A stretch of DNA of 64,000 nucleotides, from the NCBI GenBank assembly GCA_029565685.1, contig JAKQNR010000007.1, positions 1 to 64,000 on the forward strand, written 5' to 3'. Made by a program: the position numbers and the translations under genes. Under the pieces are notes generated by a model that did not search any database, was not told the origin of the DNA, and saw nothing but the letters and a program-made list of their open reading frames with translations. This document shows, piece after piece, positions 8,099-15,288 of the stretch (position 1 is its first letter; each line of letters starts with the position of its first letter). This DNA is from a bacterium (GTDB lineage Bacteria > Zhuqueibacterota > Zhuqueibacteria > Residuimicrobiales > Residuimicrobiaceae).

Positions 8099-8634
8099 GC
8101 CGGACCTCCGGAAGGGTAACGGGGGGTGAATTGCAAGGTGTGCTTTTGCCGGTCTGCAAGTTGGAACCATCCCTCCTGGGTCATCAAGTGAACGATTTGA
8201 TCCTCGTCGAGGCGATGATCCTTGACCGACACTTTTCCTTGCGGGACAAGAAGGTCATGCGCGCATCTTAAAACGGACTGCGGCTGCTCCACATCATGCA
8301 GAATATCGTAGAACAGCACGCGATCGAAGCTTCTTTTCTGCAACTCACCCAGCCGATGACCGGGAAAGGGCTGCAGGGTCTGCAGCTTTTTCCGCGCTAC
8401 CGCCTTTTCGATGCTCTGCAACGCCAAGGGGTGGATATCGACGGCGTAGACCATACCCTTGGGCTGAACCAGCTGTGCCGCGGCCAGGGAGAATCCGCCC
8501 GGGCCGCAGCCGAAATCCAAGACTTTCATATTCGACGCCACCCCGGCGCTTCGTAAAATCTTACGGGGGGGCTGAAAACAATCCCGCAGCCAAAACTCGA
8601 TGGTCATCAGACGAAAATTAAAATTGCTCTGCAT
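8095..8634 (-). CDS. Class I SAM-dependent methyltransferase
   Basis: This 179-residue protein has motif I VLDFGCGPGGFSLAAA (about residues 38-53), an acidic motif II loop (VYAVDIHPLAL) and FDRVLFYDILHDVE as post-motif II. It belongs to the UbiE/ArsM-like small-molecule methyltransferase superfamily. The substrate cannot be told from sequence. An alternative start is the ATG encoding residue 10. It is embedded in the NifX/MinD array and its stop overlaps the TTG start of the second MinD ATPase, so it is probably a functional part of that system. The N-terminal SNFNFRLM-type start recurs in anaerobe homologues (recall). Confidence 0.8.
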   Translation of the reverse strand: MQSNFNFRLMTIEFWLRDCFQPPRKILRSAGVASNMKVLDFGCGPGGFSLAAAQLVQPKGMVYAVDIHPLALQSIEKAVARKKLQTLQPFPGHRLGELQKRSFDRVLFYDILHDVEQPQSVLRCAHDLLVPQGKVSVKDHRLDEDQIVHLMTQEGWFQLADRQKHTLQFTPRYPSGGPA

Positions 8635-8825
8635 ACTGTATTCCGACCTTTGCAGCCGAAGAATATATTTTACACCTGTGAAAGCTCATCCATCAACATG
8701 ACGGCACAGACCATCGCCGTGATTCAGGAGCCGTCCTTCCGGCCTCTGGCCGGCCCTGCGGTGCAGTGGCGACGAAAACGATAGTGCATGACAGTTTTTT
8801 TGTCAACTCCACGTCGCGTTGGCAT

Positions 8826-9692
8826 CTAGATCGATGCCGTGTACTCCGTCGGTTGAATCACCATAGCGTTCAACGGCACACCGGCATGCGCAGCGATGAC
8901 GGGACATTTGGCTTTAAAAAGAAAAAAAATATTCCCCGGCGTTTGGCTCAAGGTTTCAAAATTACCCTGTCCTTTGGCAATGATGAGATCCGATTCGTGA
9001 AAACAGCGCTGAAACGATTGAGAACAATCCTCCAGCAGCGTCCCAGGTGCGTCGGATCCATTGTCCATGACTCGGACCAACCGGTCCAGACCAGCCGTCT
9101 GAGCGTCCTCGCGCGTAGCGTCGTTGAGAATCGCCTCTCCGCGCACGGCTACGGTGACACGGGACAAAGGCAACCGCTCAATCAGCAGGCGGTCCAGAAC
9201 GATCTCGCCCGCATTGTCCGTGAGATATAAAATTTTTTCAGCCTGCTGCACAAAAGATTTGAACCTGCCCACATCGCCGGTCAGTACAGCCGACTGCGCC
9301 TCTGTGATGAACCGCCTCACGTGCTCTTCGTCCAGATCTCCATGTACGCCCAAATCGATGACATTGCCGGCGATCGCCAGTCGAACCGCGGATTCAAATG
9401 AATCCGCGGCGTTTTCCACAAAAGCGGTCAACTCCGGCAGCATTTGCAGCGTCAGCCGGTTGAAGCGCTCTTTGGCTGCGCGATAGGGATCCGCCTCGCC
9501 GGTCAGCTCTCTCAACCGTCGATGAACCAACTGACCGATGACAGGCGGCGATTGGGTCAAATCCTGGTCCACCAGCGTCTGCAGGGCATACCGAAGCATC
9601 TGTTCATGCAGAAGCGGTTCAGACGAGACCGTCCTGGCAGATTCCAGCGCCTGGCGAAGGATACAGGGGATGCAATCCAGATAGGTTTTCAT
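8826..9692 (-). CDS. DUF89/ARMT1-like metal-dependent phosphatase-type protein
   Basis: This 288-residue protein is read from the ATG at 9692, which has GGAGGA directly upstream and begins MKTYLDCIPCILRQAL, the classic N-terminus of archaeal and anaerobe DUF89 proteins with its CxxC (Cys7, Cys10). Internal family motifs are YLTDNAGEIVLDRLLIE (metal and phosphate site) and DLIIAKGQGNFE near the C-terminus. DUF89 members are metal-dependent damage-control phosphatases acting on sugar or cofactor phosphates. The gene lies in the middle of the NifX/MinD array, suggesting repair or metabolite clearance for that system (inference). Confidence 0.82.
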   Translation of the reverse strand: MKTYLDCIPCILRQALESARTVSSEPLLHEQMLRYALQTLVDQDLTQSPPVIGQLVHRRLRELTGEADPYRAAKERFNRLTLQMLPELTAFVENAADSFESAVRLAIAGNVIDLGVHGDLDEEHVRRFITEAQSAVLTGDVGRFKSFVQQAEKILYLTDNAGEIVLDRLLIERLPLSRVTVAVRGEAILNDATREDAQTAGLDRLVRVMDNGSDAPGTLLEDCSQSFQRCFHESDLIIAKGQGNFETLSQTPGNIFFLFKAKCPVIAAHAGVPLNAMVIQPTEYTASI

Positions 9693-9855
9693 TCCTCCAC
9701 ACCCTGTTGCTGCGGCGAGCGGAAAAACCGGTTCCACGGCCATACAGCCAAGAGCTGTTTCCACCACAGAGTGAGGCTCCAGCAACCGGTCCGGTGGGAT
9801 GCGCTTCTTGCACCCATCATCCATAGGACGAAATCACAATGGCGTTGCAAAGGTT

Positions 9856-10194
9856 CTATCGAAGGGCTCCGTCGTTTACCGGTACAGGGCGCGCCTCCGG
9901 CTTTGCTGCCAGGCGATCGCGCGCCTGGGTCATGGAAAAACCATACTGACGCCGCAAGCGTCCAAGCGTAACGCCGTCGGAAACCGCTGCGAGGACATAA
10001 TGCGAATCCCCCCATTGATGCCGATCCCATCCGTAAAAGGTCAACTCATTATTGCTGCCAGTGGATTGAATTTGCTCCCGTCCGGGCGGCAGCCCATACT
10101 TGATGAGAAATCCGATGCCGGCGAGAGAGGCTAATACCAGCAGCATAAAAAAATCGATGATCAGATCGATCTGATTGCGATTTTTCATTCTCAT
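9856..10194 (-). CDS. Small membrane protein, DUF4405-like
   Basis: This 112-residue protein has one strong membrane helix (residues about 9-29, LIIDFFMLLVLASLAGIGFL). A GLPPGRE turn and a WDRHQWGDSHYVLA segment follow, matching the start of DUF4405 cytochrome b-like membrane proteins. The rest of a full-length DUF4405 (further helices) is absent. The C-terminal third instead contains GVTLGRLRRQYGFSMTQARDRL, which could be a short helical domain. It starts 6 bp after the NifX-like gene at 10201. Whether it binds heme through the His residues of HQWGDSH is open. Confidence 0.6.
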   Translation of the reverse strand: MRMKNRNQIDLIIDFFMLLVLASLAGIGFLIKYGLPPGREQIQSTGSNNELTFYGWDRHQWGDSHYVLAAVSDGVTLGRLRRQYGFSMTQARDRLAAKPEARPVPVNDGALR

Positions 10195-10200
10195 CGGCCT

Positions 10201-10560
10201 CTACCAGTGTCCCTCGACATCCGCTTGTTCAAGGGGATGGAGCCGGCCGGCCTTAAATTGCTCAAGGGCCTCGGCCACAGTGTTGCTGTCCGAGCTGTAA
10301 ACCGCGACGCCGGCTGCGGACAGGACGCGAAAAGCCTTGGGGCCGCAGTGCGCGGTGACCAACGCCTGGGCGCCTGATTGAACCACGGTCTCGGCCGCTT
10401 GAATCCCCGCGCCCTGAGCGGCGTTGAGATTCTGTTGGTTGTCGATCATGGCAAAAGTTTCGTTCTCCAAGTCGTAGACGAGAAATTTTACAGCACGGCC
10501 AAAACGGCGATCCATGGCAGCGCTCAAGTCTTCACCGGACGTACTGAATGCAATTTTCAC
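10201..10560 (-). CDS. NifX/NifB-family metal-cluster carrier-like protein
   Basis: This 119-residue protein starts at a GTG (10560) with GAGG 5 bases upstream. It reads MKIAFSTSGEDLSAAMDRRFGRAVKF at the N-terminus, the standard family start, and has the GAQALVTAHCGPKAFRVL core with Cys91. It is closer in type to the archaeal and Thermotoga NifX-like proteins than to nitrogenase NifX. It sits between the ferritin-like gene and the DUF4405-like gene. Together with 5117-5455, 11682-12293 and 17334-17666 it is one of four members of this family in the window. Confidence 0.85.
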   Translation of the reverse strand: MKIAFSTSGEDLSAAMDRRFGRAVKFLVYDLENETFAMIDNQQNLNAAQGAGIQAAETVVQSGAQALVTAHCGPKAFRVLSAAGVAVYSSDSNTVAEALEQFKAGRLHPLEQADVEGHW

Positions 10561-10687
10561 ACAATCCTCACTTTGCCGAGCGGCTGAACGATGAATGATC
10601 GAACAGCCGCCCGATCAGATGGTGGATAAAGAATGACACAAACTCTAAAAGCTGTTAACAGGTCCGCAGAGTAAAATCCGGCGGAGT

Positions 10688-11191
10688 TTAGCGAGCCGTC
10701 CTCGACAGCATCATAGTCAGATCCTCCAGCAGAGCCTGAAGGTCCTCTTCGTGTTCCACCTCATCCTGAAGAATCTGCACAGCCATGTTATAGGTGACCG
10801 GATCCTTCAGTCCGACCTCCTGGATGAGTTTATGATAAACCGAAATGGCGCACTGCTCGCCTTTGATGTTCTGTTCGAGAATGCGCTGGACAAAAGGATC
10901 GGTGGGTTCGTCGTACCCGCAGTTAGTCTCCTTAAACCACTGTTGCGGGTTGGTCAGCGGCGTGCCGCCCAGCTGGATGATTCGATTAGCCACCATATCC
11001 GCGTGGCGCAGCTCGTCGGCGGCATGTTGCAGCAGCTCGGTGTTGACATTGTCTTTCATCGGCCCGGCGATGATTTTCGCTCCCAACCAGTACTGATAAT
11101 AAGCCAGCCATTCGTCCGCGAAGGCTTTATTGAGCAGATCCAGGACGTGGTTGACATCCATACCGACGATTTCTCGTCCTTTTGTTCCCAT
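10688..11191 (-). CDS. Ferritin-like/bacterioferritin-type diiron protein
   Basis: This 167-residue four-helix-bundle protein has diiron ligands in the expected spacing: Glu27 region (FADEWLAYYQY), HAADELRHAD (about residues 56-65), EQCAISVYH (about 112-120) and DEVEHEEDLQALL near the C-terminus. Such proteins store iron or reduce peroxide. GAAAGGAA precedes the ATG; an internal ATG encoding residue 11 (MDVNHVLDLLNKA) is also possible. It lies between the DUF5320 and NifX-like genes, so it may supply iron to, or protect, the cluster-assembly system (inference). The protein lacks the Met ligand of heme-binding Bfr that I could identify. Confidence 0.85.
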   Translation of the reverse strand: MGTKGREIVGMDVNHVLDLLNKAFADEWLAYYQYWLGAKIIAGPMKDNVNTELLQHAADELRHADMVANRIIQLGGTPLTNPQQWFKETNCGYDEPTDPFVQRILEQNIKGEQCAISVYHKLIQEVGLKDPVTYNMAVQILQDEVEHEEDLQALLEDLTMMLSRTAR

Positions 11192-11291
11192 AACGGTTCC
11201 TTTCTTTTATTCTGTTGAATGACAGAAGGCGCTGAGCCGAACACCTTCGTTGAATCGTGAGGCGGACGGCCCAGCGCCGCAACGACAGCCG

Positions 11292-11633
11292 CTATTCTGC
11301 TTTTTCCAGATTGGCCAACCGTTCCTGCACCGCGGTTAATTCCGCCTGTAGAGCTTCAGCCTGATTTTTCAGCGCTTGTTTTTCCCATTCCGGATCCGGT
11401 TTTTGCGGCGGCTGATTCCATACTCCAAACCGCATCCAGCCCGGCTGACCGGTGGCATAAAACCAGTTGCGCCAGCCATAGCCGCCGCCGCGACCCCAGA
11501 AGCCGCGCCCCCGGCCAAATCCAGAACCGCGCCCGGCGTTGACAAACCCCGGTGCGTTATAGCCGGCACAATATCCGGCGGCACGACCGGTCATGGGTCC
11601 CATTCCCCAAGGACCGGTTCCATCTCCTCTTGG
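11292..11633 (-). CDS. DUF5320 family Gly/Arg-rich protein
   Basis: This 113-residue protein is read from the ATG at 11633 (AGGAGG about 9 bases upstream). It begins MPRGDGTGPWGMGPMTGRAAGYCAGY, the DUF5320 signature. A Gly/Arg/Trp-rich middle (GRGSGFGRGRGFWGRGGGYGW) follows, then a C-terminal coiled-coil helix (residues about 85-113, KNQAEALQAELTAVQERL). Such proteins almost always accompany NifX-like and MinD-type genes in anaerobes. Their biochemical role is unknown. Here the gene directly follows the NifX/zinc-ribbon gene in the operon. Confidence 0.8.
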   Translation of the reverse strand, partial: PRGDGTGPWGMGPMTGRAAGYCAGYNAPGFVNAGRGSGFGRGRGFWGRGGGYGWRNWFYATGQPGWMRFGVWNQPPQKPDPEWEKQALKNQAEALQAELTAVQERLANLEKAE

Positions 11634-11681
11634 CATAGTGAAGACCCTCCTGTTCAAATGTAATAAAAAATTCTTTTACCC

Positions 11682-12293
11682 TCAAGCTCTGGTCATGGGT
11701 ACGTTGCATTTGGGACAGCTGCGCTGTGTGCACGGTACGCCGCGTTGATGCGGTTCACGATGGCCGCAGCTCGGACAAACGCATTCGCCGTCCGGCCCCG
11801 CTGCCTGGCCGCCCCCCATCCTGCCGCGCCCGCCCCCACGGCCTCCCCCGCCTCTGCCGCTGCCATCGCCCGGCCCTTGTCCTGATCTCTTTCTGCCAAA
11901 CATAACGACCTCCTGATGGTGAAATAAGGAACCACCTCGTTGGCGGCATCCATGCCGGCCGCATCCAGGCATGAGATATTGGTCCTTTCTCTCCAGTTCT
12001 CCCGACAACCATGCAGAGATGACTGCGCGTAAATCGCCGGAGCGAAAAGGGATGACCTCGATGCCATGCGCGACGATAAAGCAAAGCAGAGAATGGGAAA
12101 TGGCGCCGCAGACCAGGGTCTCGATGCCCAGTTCCGCCAGCTGCCGCGCCACCAGCGCCGGTTGATCGTACTGAAGGTTTTCCTCCGACTCTTTGACGAT
12201 GCAGCCGTCATCGACCTGCACCAAATGAATCCGCCGAGCCACGTCGAAAACCGGCGCGATGCGCTGATTCCAGCTTGCGAATGCCGCCCTCAT
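11682..12293 (-). CDS. NifX/ORP-like domain fused to a Gly-rich linker and zinc ribbon
   Basis: This 203-residue protein has three parts. Residues 1-105 are a NifX/ORP-like domain (MRAAFASWNQRIAPVFDVAR, then TLVCGAISHSLLCFIVAHGIEVIPF). Residues 130-165 are a Gly/Arg-rich linker. Residues about 168-203 are a zinc ribbon with CVCPSCG and CPKC pairs. In many anaerobes these are two neighbouring genes. Here they are in one frame, but an internal ATG at 11903 with a near-perfect AGGAGGTC at 11907-11914 could also start a 73-residue zinc-ribbon protein. It is the first gene after the sigma54 promoter and thus probably heads the operon. Confidence 0.8.
   Translation of the reverse strand: MRAAFASWNQRIAPVFDVARRIHLVQVDDGCIVKESEENLQYDQPALVARQLAELGIETLVCGAISHSLLCFIVAHGIEVIPFRSGDLRAVISAWLSGELERKDQYLMPGCGRHGCRQRGGSLFHHQEVVMFGRKRSGQGPGDGSGRGGGGRGGGRGRMGGGQAAGPDGECVCPSCGHREPHQRGVPCTQRSCPKCNVPMTRA
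11907..11914 (-). promoter_or_regulatory. Strong internal ribosome-binding site
   Basis: AGGAGGTC lies four to five bases before an in-frame ATG (11903) inside the NifX/zinc-ribbon fusion gene. It is stronger than the site of the full-length gene and would produce the Gly-rich zinc-ribbon part (73 residues) on its own. Confidence 0.55.
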
Positions 12294-12332
12294 GCCTACC
12301 TTGACCGTAATGGGTTGTTTGACTTTAAGAGG

Positions 12333-12348
12333 TGCATTTATTGTGCCA
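12333..12348 (-). promoter_or_regulatory. Sigma54 (-24/-12) promoter of the NifX/MinD operon
   Basis: On the minus strand the site reads TGGCACAATAAATGCA. It has the GG and GC dinucleotides exactly 12 bases apart, against the consensus TGGCACG-N4-TTGCA. It ends about 40 bp before the start codon at 12293. The adjacent regulator carries the GAFTGA loop needed to activate sigma54, which supports the call. Confidence 0.78.
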
Positions 12349-12429
12349 GGTTCCTTCCCCTGTGGGCTTCGATTAAGAACATTGTAATTATTGTACTTAA
12401 AACAGGCACGCCCAATGACTAAAAAAAAT

Positions 12430-12449
12430 AATAAGCAAAAACGCTTATT
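12430..12449. promoter_or_regulatory. Candidate enhancer (upstream activator) site
   Basis: A perfect 7-bp inverted repeat, AATAAGC-N6-GCTTATT, is centred about 100 bp upstream of the -24/-12 promoter, the usual distance for enhancer-binding-protein sites. It lies in an AT-rich spacer between the regulator gene and the operon. No second copy of the repeat was seen. Confidence 0.5.
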
Positions 12450-12488
12450 TAATAAAAATAAACATGCAAAAAAGATACTTTTCGAATT

Positions 12489-12505
12489 AACCGGGCGGCC
12501 CGGTT
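12489..12505 (-). terminator. Hairpin after the sigma54 regulator gene
   Basis: A perfect GC-rich stem (AACCGGG/CCCGGTT, 3-base loop) lies 11 bp beyond the regulator stop. No good T run follows it on the minus strand, so termination may be weak or factor-dependent. Confidence 0.45.
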
Positions 12506-12516
12506 CGCGATGGCCG

Positions 12517-13896
12517 TCATGACGCCGGTTTGGCAGGCCGGCCTCTTCGTCGGGTAGAAAGGCCCAAAGCCTTCATCTTGCGGAACAGAGTGGTCTGGTG
12601 AATGCCGAGCAGCTGCGCGGCCTTGGCGCGGTTTTGTCCGGCCTGCTGTAAAGCGGCTTGAATCGTTTGCAGCTCATGCCGGGCGCGGCTGGCGCGGAGT
12701 CCGGTCGACGGCTCCCTTTCACCCGGGCTGGATGAGAAATGGTCCGATAGATGCGGGATGTCGATAACGTCGTCGCGGCAGAGCACAAAGGCTCTTTCAA
12801 TTTCATTTTCCAGCTCACGTACGTTGCCCGGCCAATCGTGCGCCATCAGCAGAGAGAGAGCCTCCGCGGTAATGCCGGCGATGCTGCGGCCTTGCAAGCG
12901 GTTGAAACGGGCGATGAACTGCTCCACCAGCAGAGGGATATCCTCCTTACGGCGGCGAAGCGGCGGCAGTTCCACACGTACAACATTGATACGGTAATAG
13001 AGATCTTCACGAAAAAGACCAAGGCGCACCTGCTCCATCAGATCTTTGTGCGTGGCCACCAGAACCCGTACATCCACACGCTCCGAGCGCGTCGAGCCCA
13101 GCGGTTCAAACGTACGCTCTTGCAGCACGCGCAGCAAACGGACCTGCAGCGCGGGCGTCACCTCGCCGATCTCATCGAGAAACAGAGTGCCGCCCTGGGC
13201 CATGCTGAACCGGCCGGGTTTGTTTTTATAGGCGCCGGTAAAAGCGCCCGCTTTGTAGCCAAAGAGCTCGGATTCCAGGAGCGTATCCGGCAGCGCGCTG
13301 CAATTGACCGCCACAAAGGGCTTTTTCCGCCGCGGGCTGAGATCGTGAATCGTCCGCGCCATCAGCTCTTTGCCGGTGCCGGTTTCGCCGAGGATCAACA
13401 CCGTGCTGGGGCTTGCGGCCACCGCGGGCAGCACCTCAAACACCCGTTGCATGAGCGGGCTGCGGCTGACCAACTCGCCGGCCCGGTGACGGCCCTCCAA
13501 CTCCCGGCGCAAAGCTTCCAATTCGCTCAGATCTCGAAAGGTCTCAGCGCCGCCGACGATTCGGCCGGACGCATCGCGCAACACGGCGGTGGAAACGCTG
13601 ATGGGGACCCGGTCGCCGTTGGCGTTGATGATGTATCCGCTTTTACCAATAATCGGCCTGCCGGTTTTCAGGGTCCGCCGCAAGGCACACTCGCTCTCGC
13701 ACATGCTGCAGCGAAACACCTCGGAACAGTGCCGTCCGATCGCCTCCTTGCGCGACGTACCGGTGATCTTTTCCGCAGCACAATTGAAACTGGCGATCCG
13801 CCAGTCCAGACCCACGGTAAAAACGCCATCGGAGATGCTTTCGAGTATGGCGTCGGTGGTGGACAGCACCGCACCTGCTTTTTTATCTTTTCCCAT
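12517..13896 (-). CDS. PAS-containing sigma54-dependent enhancer-binding regulator
   Basis: This 459-residue protein is read from the ATG at 13896. Residues 11-125 form a PAS domain with a Cys cluster (CSMCESEC, Cys63/66/70) typical of redox- or cluster-sensing PAS domains. The AAA+ domain has Walker A GETGTGKE (170-177), the sigma54-contact loop GAFTGA (217-222) and Walker B TLFLDE (237-242). A Fis-type helix-turn-helix ends the protein (AKAAQLLGIHQTTLFRKMKALG). It lies just upstream of, and reads towards, the NifX/MinD operon. It very probably activates the -24/-12 promoter at 12333-12348. A longer start at 13983 is possible but lacks support. Confidence 0.9.
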   Translation of the reverse strand: MGKDKKAGAVLSTTDAILESISDGVFTVGLDWRIASFNCAAEKITGTSRKEAIGRHCSEVFRCSMCESECALRRTLKTGRPIIGKSGYIINANGDRVPISVSTAVLRDASGRIVGGAETFRDLSELEALRRELEGRHRAGELVSRSPLMQRVFEVLPAVAASPSTVLILGETGTGKELMARTIHDLSPRRKKPFVAVNCSALPDTLLESELFGYKAGAFTGAYKNKPGRFSMAQGGTLFLDEIGEVTPALQVRLLRVLQERTFEPLGSTRSERVDVRVLVATHKDLMEQVRLGLFREDLYYRINVVRVELPPLRRRKEDIPLLVEQFIARFNRLQGRSIAGITAEALSLLMAHDWPGNVRELENEIERAFVLCRDDVIDIPHLSDHFSSSPGEREPSTGLRASRARHELQTIQAALQQAGQNRAKAAQLLGIHQTTLFRKMKALGLSTRRRGRPAKPAS

Positions 13897-14259
13897 ACCT
13901 TTCGATCGTTGGGGGTCGCTGGACAAGTCATCCGCTAGTGTGCATAGCTGACTGCAATATACAAAATATCCAGCCAATTTCAAGGCGATTTTGCCCGCAG
14001 CAAAAGGACAAAGGGTTTTCCGTCATCGATGCAAAGGCGTTACGAAAAAGAAAAAAAAGCTGGAAACCAGGCGCGTGCAGACGGCGACCAGGGTTTTAAA
14101 CAAAAAGGATGCCCACCCTCTGAATTTGAATTTGTTCACTGTGTTTCTCCCTGTGCGATTTGAAGGCTGTCTGTCCCAGGCGCTTTGCAGCCCGTGCGAA
14201 GCAGCGTGATGCCATGGAGGGCTTCCCGCCTCTTGACGGACGCCGAGTGGGCAAGCCCT
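13897..14259. other. Intergenic region, no gene recognised
   Basis: This 363-bp spacer lies between the start of the sigma54 regulator and the end of the radical SAM gene. Short open frames here show no family resemblance or ribosome-binding sites. It should hold the regulator's promoter, but I could not pick out convincing -35/-10 elements. Confidence 0.5.
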
Positions 14260-15201
14260 CTAGCGGTCCGGGATTTTCTCATAAAAAATCAGGGACCCTT
14301 GCCGCCGGCTTTGCAATTTTCTCTGTTTTTCCAAAATGCCGAGATATTTATTTACTTCATTTTGATGCATCCCCAGGATGATCGTCAGATCCGCCAACGT
14401 ACAGGGTCGCCTGGCCACGGTCTCTAAAATGGCCGATTCCCTGTCCCGGCGCATGACCCGCTGCTCAGGGCCGGCCGCAGAACGCGCGATGATCTCGACC
14501 TTGGGCAACTGCCAAAAGTCGACGACCCGCTGTAATTCGGAAAGCGTAGCCGCCCTCACGGCGCGAACCGTACCCGGACGATCCAAGGTGTTCACCTGTA
14601 CGACCTCCGGAGAGATCCGCACCACAGCGTCCCGCAAGGCAGACAATTCGTCCTTTGTATCATTGAGCCCAGGAACGATAAAGATTTCCAGCCAAATCCG
14701 TCCGTCATAGTCCTGACGCAAACGGACCAGCCCCTCGATGATCTCCTCGATCTGCAGGATTGGATGGGGGCGGTTGATCTTTTTAAACACAGCCGAAGTG
14801 GCCGCATCAAGCGAAGGCAGCACGACATCAGCGCGACCAACCGCGCGCCGCACCTGCGGATCGGTGAACAGAGTGCCGTTGGTCAAAACCGCGACCGGCA
14901 CACTCGGAAACCGCTCTTTCATCCATTCCACCAATTCACCGGCGCGGCTGTGCAACAGGGGTTCTCCTGAACCGGAGAAGGTCAAGTAATCCGGAGCAGG
15001 GTGATCGAAGAAAAAGCGCTCCAATTCCTCACAGACTCGGTCCAGAGCCACATACTCCCTGCGTTCCATGGTGAGCTGGGTGGTGCGTCCGCATTCACAG
15101 TAGATGCAATTCAGGTTGCAAGTTTTTGCCGGCACCAGATCGATGCCCAACGAAAACCCGAGTCGTCGGGAAGGGACCGGGCCGAATAGATATTGATACA
15201 T
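14260..15201 (-). CDS. Radical SAM protein with C-terminal winged helix
   Basis: This 313-residue protein has the N-terminal FGPVPSRRLGFSLGIDLVPAKTCNLNC-type start of a well-populated radical SAM family. The cluster ligands are Cys28, Cys32 and Cys35 (CxxxCxxC), followed by an FSGSGEP SAM-binding motif (about residues 95-101). The last ~80 residues look like a winged helix (ESAILETVARRPCTLADLTIILG). GGAAGG precedes the ATG. Family members occur with NifX/MinD and molybdenum-related genes in anaerobes. The reaction is unknown. It is on the same strand as, and upstream of, the sigma54 regulator. Confidence 0.85.
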   Translation of the reverse strand: MYQYLFGPVPSRRLGFSLGIDLVPAKTCNLNCIYCECGRTTQLTMERREYVALDRVCEELERFFFDHPAPDYLTFSGSGEPLLHSRAGELVEWMKERFPSVPVAVLTNGTLFTDPQVRRAVGRADVVLPSLDAATSAVFKKINRPHPILQIEEIIEGLVRLRQDYDGRIWLEIFIVPGLNDTKDELSALRDAVVRISPEVVQVNTLDRPGTVRAVRAATLSELQRVVDFWQLPKVEIIARSAAGPEQRVMRRDRESAILETVARRPCTLADLTIILGMHQNEVNKYLGILEKQRKLQSRRQGSLIFYEKIPDR

Positions 15202-15288
15202 GAGTGCCTTCCGATCCAGCGGAAAAACGGTTCGAATGACCCCTACTCGGTCGGGCTGTTCTTTCGCGAACCGGCCCGGCCGTCGAGG

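Noticed and set aside
5117..12293. A nitrogen fixation cluster
   Set aside because: NifX- and NifU-like genes are present but no nitrogenase structural genes, NifEN or full NifB were found.
12751..13938. Plus-strand open frame of 395 codons opposite the sigma54 regulator
   Set aside because: The minus strand has complete AAA+ and HTH motifs; the plus frame is a shadow with no recognisable domain.
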